Positions 24,627 through 38,200 of a stretch of 64,000 bases of DNA are shown piece after piece. Source of the DNA: Rhopalosiphum padi (Eukaryota; Arthropoda; Insecta; Hemiptera; Aphididae); the NCBI RefSeq assembly GCF_020882245.1, contig NC_083597.1, positions 15,162,581 to 15,226,580 of the forward strand, given 5' to 3'. Position 1 is the first letter of the stretch. Every line of letters starts with the position of its first letter. A program made the translations under genes and the position numbers. The notes beneath the pieces are model-generated. The model saw only the letters and a list, made by a program, of their open reading frames with translations. It had not been told where the DNA came from and made no database searches.

Positions 24627-27600
24627 TTAGATGATCGACTCTTTATTTCTTTCGTTATCGTCACAACTACTATCTGCACTACTTCCAACGTCTTTACAAA
24701 TCTGCATTTCAATTTCTGCTAGTCTATGGTCCATATCCCATCGTTGTTGAGTAACTTTCTTATTGAGGTATAAGTTCTCTGTTTCCACTGCTATCAAACG
24801 TTCTTGAAGTCTATTGATTTCTGCTTCCAATGCGGACACCATCGTTGCATCTTTACCTGTACCTAATATAGTAATATTTAACACGTATCGTGATTATTTC
24901 GTATTATACATATACGAAAAAACAATTTCGATGAAAAACAATGAAATATATATTCACCCGAAGTTGTCGCTTGTGGTTTTTGAGCATCTTGAACATGGTG
25001 ATGGTGGTGATGGTGGTGTTCTTGATCTAGAGAATATTTACTAGACAGAGGAGATTCTAAAGTAGCTGCGGCGTTCGATCTAAATCAAAATGATATCGTT
25101 TTGTTTTATCGGGTAAGTATATTTGGCGCGAACAAAAATATTTTCATGTCACAATACTCGTAACTAACCTGAAACTTGGACTTGCGGTAGGACTAAATGA
25201 AGTCCTGTTATTGATGTTACTATTAAATGTAGCCGCTGGCCTTAAAAGACCTTCACTAGATTGCAACCACATTTCATCTTCTACTTTAATTTGGCTTTCT
25301 ACGATCCCGGGTGTTGACTTGCATCGCCTTCCGACTAATCCTATACAAATAGAGTAGATAATTGTATTACGCGAATAATTCATGTAGTTATAAACAGTAA
25401 TACTTAATGTATTCAAACAATTTGTGGTTTTCAACTCACCTTCTAATTTATCGTCTGGACTAGGGTCGGTTTTGTACTTTTCCAGCCGTTTAGTCGCTAT
25501 TGCCTCTAGTCTGATTCTGGCAGTAGGGTATTCCTTGAGCACATCCCACATATCTTTTTTCGACAAAACGAATAGATCGCTATAGCCTACTGACCGGACT
25601 GAAGCAGTCCGCCTATTCCCTGTACAACACGAAGGTGTTATTACACACATACAAAGACATGCGCGCACTGAACGGATAAAAACATTTACCTGCTGTTCCC
25701 ATATTAAGTATACTGATTTCTCCAAAATATGACCCTGCTCGAAGTACTGCTAAAACCGACTTGCCGTCGTCGGTGACCACTTGTAGTTTCCCTCTACTGA
25801 CTATATACATTTCTTTGCCGACTTCCCCTGTATCGAATTGTAATTTGATAAATCCACCAATGATGAAAATAACGTTATAACATTTTAATTAATTTCAAAT
25901 GATGGTAACTACCTTTTCTACATATATAATCCCCGGGAGAAAACAACACGGGCCTTAATTTCAGCACCAGTTCACAAAGGAATCCTGCTTCCGTGTTTTG
26001 AAATATTTCTACCCTTTTTAGCGTATCCAGATGTACGTTTATTGCGATCTCAGCTTTTAGTTTATCTATAAAAACGATAAATTACACTGAATTATTAATT
26101 TTATTAAAGTAAGTTAAATATTATTATAAAAATCAAAATCAAGACATGGCAATTGTATAACACATTGCGTAAGTTGTTTTATTGAGATTATAATAAGTAC
26201 TATGAGATCTTTTAATAATAAATATTATCGTTTTCTCAAGTCGTTTCCTTTCTTGTTATTATTGTTTACAACGTTCCTCAATGTTGTATATTCTAATATT
26301 AAAACAGTTTATTGTATTTCAGAAGTTATAACAAAACGTGATGTTACTTTCTCACACCATACGAATTTTAATTAAAAACAAAATAATGCATTTAATAACT
26401 ACCCGGTAAACAGCTAATGGCTTTTTCTTCGTCTGAACATTTTTGCGTTAACCAGAGGTAGTCAAACCATTTAATCACTTTGGTCTGCAAGTGATTCGGT
26501 ACTCTTCTCATTCGCATGTAAGTTTTAACACCGTCCAATTTCGCTAAAAAAATAACAATTTTAATGAAAATATATGGTGGGAAAATAAAAATATGCTTTT
26601 ACGATTATGCAATTTATAATTAAGTTTGTATTTGACTGATTTATCTATTTAATAATATTATTTTATTATCGTACACTTTACACAATGAGCTGAGTTAGCT
26701 GCATTTTGATAATTATTACGACAAAATAAAGCTACCCTAGTCTAATATTAATAAAATGTAATATAGTAAAGTATACAAGAATATAATCAATAAACATAAG
26801 CGGAATGCATCAAGTAGGTAAAGACATATAATTGTTTGTAATTTTTGTTTACTTTAAGCACCATTAATGCAGGGATACGAGCATCATGCTTGACAACTAA
26901 TTGGGTATTATATCATATGTCTAATATATGAATAGTTCATACACGAGACAAGAGAAGATAAATAATATAGTATGTATGGCATTGTATGTATATATCTATA
27001 ATTATTGACATATACATTTGCATTCAAAATATTAGTTTACATATAATAATGATTACAACATTCCTGTTGTACAAAAAAAAAAAGGATTACAAAATAAAGA
27101 CCGTCATCCAATTTAGTTAAATACCTTCTATACGTTTTTATGAAAATTATATAATATATGTAAAATATAATATTTAACAATACACATCATACATCTAGTA
27201 CCTAATCTATCTATATGTTTATATGCTTTATTATTAAATTTAGAAAAAGAATACAACTAAATAAAATCCTTTAGTAAATTAGAGGTAAACAGGGTGTTAT
27301 ATTAATCGAACACTCTTTATTTTAAGAAAAAAAGTTTTTATACATTTTTTTTATTGATCAATATCAATAAAAAAAAAAAAACTATTATTCAATATTTGGT
27401 TCAACAACATGAACATTTTTTTTTTAAGGTAATAAGAAACAAAACGTTTAGGTTTTCATTTGTAATAAAAATAAAAAATGTTTTTTGTTACATTAAATGT
27501 GTGAAAAATAAGGGAAAATAATATAAAATATTATAATCGTATATCATTTTTCATTTTTAAAAAATAAAAATATCTTACAAATGATTTATTTTAGAAATAA

Positions 27601-29180
27601 TTTTTTCTAACGATTAAAATAGTATCTTAACCTTGTCAATTAGTTTTTTATAGAAATAATTTGAATGACGTATTTTAAGAATAAAATAATATAATAAATA
27701 TGTACGTATCTGTTGACCAAATATAAAAAGTAGAACATATTAACCATCAAGAATACAGACAAATTTGACATCTATGGATAAAATGAAAAGCATAAAACCA
27801 TTAGTCAAACAAATAATGAGGTTCTGAGGCGCTTATTAAACCGAATAAATAAGACAAATTCTCTAAAAGCATAATATTATTATTTATTTTTGGAATACAA
27901 CACAGCGTAAAAAAAAATCAACTGGAAATCATATTCAACCAGCTGGTCATATATTTTAGTGATTGAAAAATATGTGAAACTGTCAATTTTATTCAACATA
28001 AGGCGGGTAAGATTATTAAAGTAAAGTCTAGATAGCAAACACTATGAAAAAAATATAACGAGTAGATAGATAGAATATTGGACGACAGATTGAAAGAAAT
28101 ACGTTTAAAAATAATAATTTAATAGTTTTGTAAACATTACATGTCTTTACTTACATTGAGCAGTACCATCTGCAAAATAAAATTACAGTCATATTAATGA
28201 TAAAAAAAAAAATACAGTTGATTCAGTTGTTTTTATGGAAATATAATTTATATTTTTGTTTACATTCTGTGAATTGAGTTGTCGATGGAAATCTATTCAT
28301 CTAAAGTGATTACATAAGGTACCTGACCAAACCATTTTTAAAATATTTATTTTACTGCTGTTCGAATACAAATAATTTTACTTAATTGTCGTAGTCAATA
28401 ACTATTATATTTTAATACCTACCTATAAATGTATTTAATTTGTGTTTTTAAATGTTATATAATTTTTATTTATTAATACATAATGTAAGATCCTACAATA
28501 GTGTCATAAATATATTTATGTGATGATATGAATGGTTTAATAATTAATACACTTGTGGAGTTGACCATCATGTACCTAATCATAATTTATTATTAGCTCA
28601 ACATTTTTGAAAATTGTAAAATTATACATTGACAAAAACATTTTAATATTTTTCTTATATCCGCTTATAAATGCAATATTTTTGTTTAATCAAATGAAGC
28701 TATAAAGCTATAAGAAATTATAAATTACCTCGGCCCAGAATAATTATTTCAATTAAATCTTCGGAACACGATATCCAATATTAACACAAACGCATTTGGC
28801 GTTATAAATATCACATATCTATATTATCTTGACTCTCTAAATGAACCGTTGTTGCGATCGCGAAGCTAACGAATACCGGTGTCCGGGGATAATACAGTTA
28901 TTAACGATGTTCTTGCTTACACTCGCTAGGAGGTTGTGTACACACATGTAGTAGTAGTATTTTAAATTGCAAACGTGTGTGTATAAAAAATAAGAAACCG
29001 GAGGGGATAAAAAGAAACAAAATACAAACAAAAAATCAATAAACTCTGCTGCAAAGGTTTACCTTAATTCAAAATCGTGCTGCGTGCGAAACGTTTCTTA
29101 CCTCCACCGTCGCCACGAATAACTATAAACTCCGTCGTCACACGAGCGACTTAATCTAGTTTTATTATGTATATTGTAGT

Positions 29181-29215
<35 letters not shown>

Positions 29216-32200
29216 ACCGGGTGCACGCACGGATTAAAATCAAGATTTATAGCTGCTCCTGCAGTTAGGGCCGTTGCCTTTGCTTGCACGACCGAATCGT
29301 CTCGTACTATGCCTTCTGGATACGATGCGTTTGGAATAATATAATATTATTATATCTTCCAATAATAACGATGTAACATAATAATTATATTAGCCTCTGG
29401 GGTACGTTTGAATTGCAGTTAATCCACCTTTTAGTCTCTGTCAAATGTACATCGCGCATCCAAAGCAATAACATGATGATCACAAAATCCTACATAGTTA
29501 GTAAAATAGGAATAGCTGGTAGTATTTTATTTTTGTGAGTTACGAGCACAGCGTTATGATTGTAAACGATAAATCTTGATTAGAAAACTTTTATCTGACT
29601 ATGTTCTTCCATTATTAAAATAACAAATTGTTTGAATATAAAATAGTTTTATTTATGTATGTTAGGTAGGTATAGCTTGGCAAGTAGTTTAGCAACATGG
29701 CCAATGTGTTAATTCAGATTTTGATTTTAGTATATACGCTTAAAGACATTAGCAATGTTTGCTAATTTTTAAATTTTTCCTGAGAAATATTGTTTTAAAT
29801 ATTGCTTTATCAGACAAAAAATTACCTACACGTTAATCATTAGTCGACGTGCCTACAGTAGGTATTAAAAATATAGTAAAATAGTCCAGATATCGTATAT
29901 TCGTATATGTTGTTATATAATTTCAAAGACTTTTTTATAGACTCTAGAATAGTTATGGGATTACATCTATATAGGATTCTGCTAGTCTGTGTATAATCAT
30001 AATAATATTGATAAACGATAAACAATTTGAAAAATGTATTTTTGAATTTAATAAATTTAATCAAAGTTACGGGATTGTTGACTGCAATTTAGAGCTTTTT
30101 TTCTATTATTAATACTACAGTATACGATACTAAAACAGACTATCGATCCTTAAAATATCTGTGAATTTCTATTAAATTCATTATAATGTTTGAAAGAAAA
30201 AATATATGGTTTTAGTCCAAAAAAATGTTAAGATAGAGAATAGAGAATAGAGAAAAATAGAAATTAATCTTTTTTTGTGGAGAAAAATGAACTGTGAAAA
30301 TGAAAAAGTGTATCTAATTTTTGTGAAAAAAACTGTCCTGCAATAAAAGTATACAAATTATATTTAACGGCAAATAAAAAAAAAAAAAAAATGATGGTGA
30401 AAATAAAGATAAAATTAAATTAAATAAAAAAAAAATATGGTTTAACCCAGGACTTACAAGAAAAGAAGAAACAATAATGAACCAACTACGTATAAAACGT
30501 CTTATAGTAAGTTATCTGATGGCGAAACAAGAAAAATTCACATTTGTATCATATACTGGCATGCAGATTCGAATACACTATCAACACATTATTTCATTAT
30601 CATAGAATTTTATAAATAAAAGAAAACAAGAAAAAACATTAATATCCTTTAATAAACTTGACAGAAACTAGGCCCGGACCTTTAATCTACCAGTAATACG
30701 TACTTCGAAGTTCTTAAAAAAGTGAATGTTATTTTGGCGTATAATACCAACAAAAATTCTATAAAAAAAATATAACATTATTTTATATTGTCTTACATTA
30801 CGCGTGCAATGCTTGTGCTGTATATTCATACAACTACTGTTTATATATTTTCACGGATATTATTTGTTTTCATGATTTAGGTAATTATGAATGTAAGAGA
30901 TTTAAGTAAAAAATTGTGTTTATTCATATTTTTCATGCTTATATCAAAGACTAAAAAACTCAAGACATCAGCAACGAAGACTTAATCGTTTTAAATTTCT
31001 GATAGCCGTTTTGAATAATTGAAACCTAGCTACAACTAGTTGCAGGCGTGGATCCATGGGGATGGGGGCGGGTCAAGGGGCCTTGACCCCCCGTAGACTC
31101 TGCCAAACAGATAAATTTTAGGAAAATTTAGTCTGGATCCGCGCCTGACCAGTTCAGTATATTCAGCGTGACTTAATGTGATGTTTTCAGAATGTTTATG
31201 TTTCTTATAACTTAATAAAAAAATATAAAACATTCTAATGTTTCTAACAATATGCTGTATAATAATTATACCTACTTATCAACATGGTCAACACTAAGTA
31301 TAATATATTAAACATATTTCAGTTGTTTAATAAGTATATACTGTTGCGTGTGTTTATTTTATAGAACAATATATTTTTAGTTTGTTTAGTTCATAACGAT
31401 ATACAATGTATCAATTTAATTTAAATTTAAAATCTGGGTAGACGTATAATTTTTGGCGTCACCATTTTTTACACTATAGATATTGATATCATAGTACTAA
31501 AGCAGGGGTCGGCAAACTGCAGCTCTTTCGATCCTAAGTTGTGGCTCTCTAGGTCTATATGCAAAAATAATTATTTTATTTGGTATTTAAAAATAAAATA
31601 TATTTTATTATATATATTATTTTACATTATATTTTTGTGGATTTCAAAAATATAAAATGCCTGCACAGTCCATCGCAATCAATTAAAATTAAAAGTGTGT
31701 TCCAAACTTTCCAAATGCATGAAAAGCCAATGCTCCCATTGATGTAACCATATAACTATATATTATTCAATAACTGTATTATTTATTATTATTGCTAAAA
31801 TACTTGAATATGTTTCGTGCTAAAAATATTTGTATTTTTTTATATGAATAAATATAATTCCGTGTATAAATTCGTTTATCTTAAATCAAAAATCAATTAT
31901 ATATAAGCAAATATTAAAACATTGAAACAATATTTTTTTGTGGCTCTTTAAAAACTGGAAAATTATAGTAATTGTAATTTTTGGATATGCTGTCTCAAAA
32001 TGTTGCCAACCCCTGCACTAAAGGATAATATTGTTGTGCCTATATACACTATATTTTTACAGAGAATAACACAGCGTGTTTAATTCATCTTATTTACAAT
32101 AATGTAAGATCTATATTCAATATAAGAACACCCTTATAAAATATATCGAAAGAAATATATTTTCCTACTAAATAATATTATTACTTTTTGTTATGCGTGA

Positions 32201-35200
32201 GTTGAGTAACTTTTTGCAATCTTCACTCGTCTTAAGTCTAAACAATAATCTATCGATTGATAAATAAATTAATAGAGATAATATTATACGTCTGTACCTT
32301 ACATATTATTTTGTTTATTATATATGATGATTACAACTAATACAAGAAATACATGACGTGTATGTATAAGTTACATGTTATTAAAATGTATTCACGATTT
32401 AAAATAAAATATGCGCGTGCACGACATATTTGCAATTGAAAATATTATGAACAATTTTATCATAAATATAATAAAGTGAGCGTTTATAGTTTTTATAATT
32501 TTTCAAGCGTTTCATTTGGAAAAAAAAATCATTTTATGATCAGTGTGCTTGAAAATACGAAAATGATTAAAAGCTCTTGGAAACCCTTTTGCGGACCATT
32601 AAGCCTCAACTTTTATAATGCGTTTTTGTGACGACGATCATTACTTAGCCTCACATTAATGGGTTCTAATACAGAAAACTTATCGTTTTTTTGAGCGGAG
32701 TATCTATATTTTGTAATGAGAATTAATCACACAAATTTAATTTTTAGTTTCATAATATTTATTGAAGAAATTTACATTTTTAATAAAAATGAAAGGTTTT
32801 ATTCGTTTTTTAAGATGATAAATAACCTATTTTTTATGTTCAATAAGTATCGAGAAAAAAGAACAACATGATTTTAATTTTAACGGTTAAATTATTATAA
32901 TATTTGTTTTTATATTATGTTTTAAATTTATATAATGTATGTAAGTGTAGAGTGCTTACGCTGCGTTCATTATTGTATACATTTAAATAAATCATTTTTC
33001 AGACAGATGAATATTTTTTAATCATAACATTTAAGTCACTACAATAAACTCATAGTAAGGTCTAATTAGGTATTTAAATAGATCAAGGTATATATACGTA
33101 ATATTAAGTAAAATGTAAAAATACTTTAATTAGCTATTACAATTAAAATTAAAATGATTTCGAATAAGTATAAACACCTATTTTATTTGAAGCAATTACA
33201 AAACTTCTTTTAACATTTTTCACGTGTATAAAGATAATATTAAACATTTAATTTTTTGAAATATGTTCATAATATTTTTTATTTATATTTCGAAGTACTT
33301 CTGATAATGTACACAACTTTTGTTAAAATTTCGTAGCTATGTATAATTTTTAGTTTAAAGTACAGATTTAAGATTTTAATTAATTAGGTGCATAATATAA
33401 TATAGTTTATATTTAGGTTCTACGATTTTGGTATAAATATATATATATATATAGATAGATTTAATAGTTAATATTAGATTAAAGTTCAAAGTATCAGTGA
33501 CATATTTAAGAGAGATTATAGGTAAGATCACTACCCTCTTAAGGGGGGCTAAGAGTTAGAAATTGGTTTTTGATATGTATTTATAACGACAAATAATATA
33601 ATAACATTGTCAAGTTACTGTTAAATAAATTAAAATAATCAATATTTTTCACTCATTTTTCAGTTAAAATAAAGTATTAAAAAGGTTGACTAATGTGGTC
33701 GAGCTTAAATACGCCACTGATGTAAACTGTAAAGAGTATAACATTTTAGATAGAATAAATAATTATTCTTTACTGCTTTCGTCTTACCTTGGAATTCTTT
33801 GCGACCCGCGCTCACGCTCACCACTATACTCGCTACGTGGCCGAGAACGGTGGCGAACAGTAGAAGACCGAACAGCAACTGGCATATGACGAACGCGTAC
33901 TCGCCATTGCTTCTGGGTTTGGGCAAGTCACCGATGGTGGTCAACGCCAGCGTGCACCAGTAGTAGCTTTGTAGGTACCGCTTAACCGTGTCCGTTTCCT
34001 CGGTGTCCGAGTCTGTGTATACCCAATTCTTGCTACCGAACCCGTTGTTTTTGTAGATTATGTGGTAGAGACACCCGTTCCAGTGAAATATCACCAACAA
34101 GTAGTGGATAAGGCTACCGGATCGGATGAGGTTCGGGTAATTGGTGTGCCGTTCGGTCCGGTCCATGAACGCCCAGAACCGGTAGATCTTTACTATCCGA
34201 AATGATCGGAGTATGGAGTTGAACCCTATGGACAGATAGAGGAAGTCTAACGGCAACAGGCACAGGCAGTCTATATAGAACGTAGTCGAGTTCATGTAGT
34301 GGTTGCGCAGTTTGGCGGCGTCAGTCTGCAGCACGCCGTCCTCCAGGTAACCCGTGCGAAAGTGGAATAATATGTCTATCACATAAAGGAGATCGCATAT
34401 ATAGTCCAGACAAAACCAAACCACAATTGTATTACCTGCGAAAAAACATTTATATTACTATTATTTTTGTAGGCATACCTATACGGTACTATGCCCATAA
34501 TATTATGACTACGACCGAAGTACATTTGATATTAAATAAGCGGCGGAACAGATTACTATCATCTGTATCACGCAATCCCGTTATACACGAAATGTTTATA
34601 ATGTATATATCAAATGCACTTATGAATTGAAAACGAAGAGATCAAACCGTTACACTGTACAAGAACAAGAACATGTACATAATATAATGACATTTATGTC
34701 AAATGAAATTGATGGTTCAATAAGATTTGAAGCCACTAGAAATAATTTGGCACTGAAAGTAATTCAAAATGAACAGATAAATGGTTTGATATTTTTACAT
34801 TTGAAAATGTTGAGTTTAATGTCAAATCAAAATTCAAGTTATGCAATTAGTTTAAAGAAGATGGTATGATTACACCTTTTTAGTTAAACTTTTTTTGACA
34901 AGTCACATACTTGAACGGTTGAGCTACAATATAACTTAAATATTAAGGAGGAGACACTAATGGTTTCTGAGTTGATTGTTAATATTAACACATACTATAT
35001 TTATTTTATCAGACATATACTGAAATTAAATATAATTAATCAAAACAGAAAAGTACAATTTTTAAATAATATATTATTACATTTTATAGTGACATTGATT
35101 ATATTATATAATCTAATTTATTCTTTCAATGCATAATAGTTAATATTTCTTAAAAAAAGTGAGAGTTGTATTTGCGTTAATGTACGCTTTGATTTCAGAT

Positions 35201-38200
35201 GTTAGAACCAAACATAATTTTACAATGTATATAATATTATCTTATTGGTTATTTTATTGAAATGTAATTTATGGACATGTATTGTAGTATATAGTGTATA
35301 GAAATTGTTCTAATTATGTAAATATGAAGTAGGTAATTAGGTAAGCTATTTTCTAATTCCTATGTAAGTTTTTAGGTTTTTTTTCATAGATTAGGTTATT
35401 GTGGTTTTTTGATTATAAAAAAAAATAATTTAAGCCTTATCAGTCTAAAATTAAGTCTTGTATCTCAGTGTTAGTAGTATTTCAATAAAATATATCAAAT
35501 CACGTAAAATTTATCGAACAGGAAAATATTCTATATAACCATCATCAATTACTACGTATCGTATTCGTATACGCATTTGAACGTCCATTCGACCAATTTT
35601 TGAAATACGTCTTCATCTGATACAGGGATATGTAAATATTTTTTTCGTTGTCTAAACTTCTTCAATATGTCAAACATTGTTTGAATTTGGTTAGATAGCT
35701 TAACCTTGACCTATTACTTAAACATTCTTTATTGGACAAAAAAGACTTACGGTTTATTTCGCTGAACGCGAACCGATAGATGATCACCCAGAAATTGTAG
35801 AGGAATGCCATAGACACGACCATATTCCAGTAGTAGCAGAGTTGTCCGGCGGGGTCAAACACAAACGACCATCGTATGCCCTTGACTCGGTCGGATGTCC
35901 GGTCTCTGTACTGCCGAGGACCGCCGTTCTTTTGCCGGCCACCATCGAAACAGATGGAACCGCGAGCGTTGTTGTATGACGCCCTACCAGTCGTGGTGCT
36001 GCCACCACCACCACCGCCGCTTGACGCTGCCGCCGCGGTCGCGCCTGAAGCACTTCCGCTTCCGGTGTTACCCCCATCACCACCTCCGCTACCACCGTCA
36101 CCTACCCCAGCACTGGGGCTATCGAAGTTGACTCGGCTCGGACGGTGTTGCCCGGAAGACGATTTGCCGCCCGCCTTGGCCGCTATGTCCGAATCCGAGC
36201 TGGCTATGCCACTCGGCAGACAACTGCTAGTCTGGTTTGTGTAAACTGGTGTCAACGAGTCTCGGGAGTGGGAAAAACAGGTCTGTGTACACAAAAAGGG
36301 TCAGCAATTAAAACAAATCTGATATTATCTCATCTCTAAACACGAAAAGGGACAAATGGACGTGGCTGTTTGGACGTGATATCATTTAGACGCGACTGAT
36401 TGGACGTGATGTCACTTAGCGACAATTGTTGGGATGCCAAAAAAAAAGACGCACCAGATTTTACGTTTTTACATCGAACTTGCTATTAATTAGCATGTAT
36501 TTGCACGACCATTTTTAGAACTCTTACGATCCGTATTTTATTAAAATACCACAAGAAGTAACGTAGTTATGTGAAATATTTATACTATATCATATAATTA
36601 ATTTATAATAAATATTATGTCTAATGTGTTTTATTCAAATAACTTTCTCGAATCGTCGCATCGACATGGATTTATTTTGCGCCTGTGACTAAATTAAGAT
36701 ATCGTTTTCCAAATCATTGGCCATAGCACATTTATACATTTTACTATTGGTACATTAAGTTTAAATATTAAAAATAAAAGTATTATTGCGCCCGATTTCT
36801 AACAATAATGATTTAAATAAAAAATGTATAATATTTAATTTTCATATATTATCCACTGGTAACTACTTTATAGGTTAGGTTTATTATAGCAAAATTAATA
36901 TAATATAATATTTATACATGTATTAATATACACTTTCATTTTACTATTACAATTTATGAATAAATCTATGAATTTAATAAATCATAATATTTATATTATT
37001 GGTTAATGTGTTAAATATAAACCTTGGACATATTTTTCCTTCCCTAACATCATTAATATGTGTGAATTATTTAATCATTTAGTTTTCATAATCGTGTGTT
37101 TGGAAAACTTTCTCAGACTGTCTATTTTATCTTTTCAAGACCACGCGATCTAATTTAGTATTAATATGTGTCTATTTATTTACATAATATTGACTCATTC
37201 AGATTTATTTTTCCATGTTTGATAGCTGAACAAAATTATCAAAGACAAACCAATTTACTTCTTTTTTGGATACAAAAAGTTTGATAAAGCATGATCACTT
37301 CTCAAAGAGCGTTGGTTCCGATGTCAGTATTCTTACTAATTTTACTGATTCAAAGAGAATAGCAAAGAGTAAGTAATTTTTTTCTTGTAATAATAATTTA
37401 ATCAACTTTTGTCTTAACTCTACATTTAATGACAAAAACTGTAATTATATACTTCAAAGTTTCATAAAAAGAAAACGGAAGGATATTTTTGAATTAGTTA
37501 TTAAATATATGCCAACGTATTTAATATTTTTTAGTACTCGGATTTTCACTGTATAGTAAAATATTAGTATAATATAATAACCAAAAGTATAACGGAATAC
37601 TGATACATAATTGAATTGCAGCATATAGTGGCTTAAATTTCTCTACATAACCTTTCATTATTAAACATTAATAATTAGTGTACTCAGTATATGAAATGGG
37701 GTATGTGTAAATTAACTCTAATGGTATAATGGCTAAATACAATATTATTAAACAAAGAAATGTATAATTAGATTATTCATCAAGTTTGAACTTTCGATAA
37801 ATACGCAGTTCTCATTCAAAAATAATTGTATGATATCTACCTACAGATATTTAGATGCGTATACCCATTATTTTCGTATAAATAAAAATTACTCAGTTAT
37901 TATAATTAATCGAAAGATAATAATTGTATAAAAAACGTCGATATTGTAGTTACCCTATTTCAACTAACCAGTCGGATATGATTAGAAACACGATATTTAA
38001 TTTTTACTAAAAATAAAAATTGCTATACTATCGTAGATTTAATATGGTTTGATATAGCAAAACGATTACGTTCTATTAAACCGTATAGAAAATATACACT
38101 TTTAGTATATGTGCGATGGATTCACATTAGAGCTGATTCACATTTGATATTTTTGTTAAGTAATTTATCTTTTCTAATACAAATGTTTCGAGACAAAAAT

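Noticed and set aside
33686..33889. Plus-strand frame across the Cngl pore exon end
   Set aside because: It is antisense to a well-supported exon and a MITE end and has no protein character of its own.
35784..36339. Overlapping open frames on both strands around the Gly/Ser-rich exon of Cngl
   Set aside because: These are shadows of the real minus-strand exon 35751-36282, whose phase matches its neighbours on both sides.
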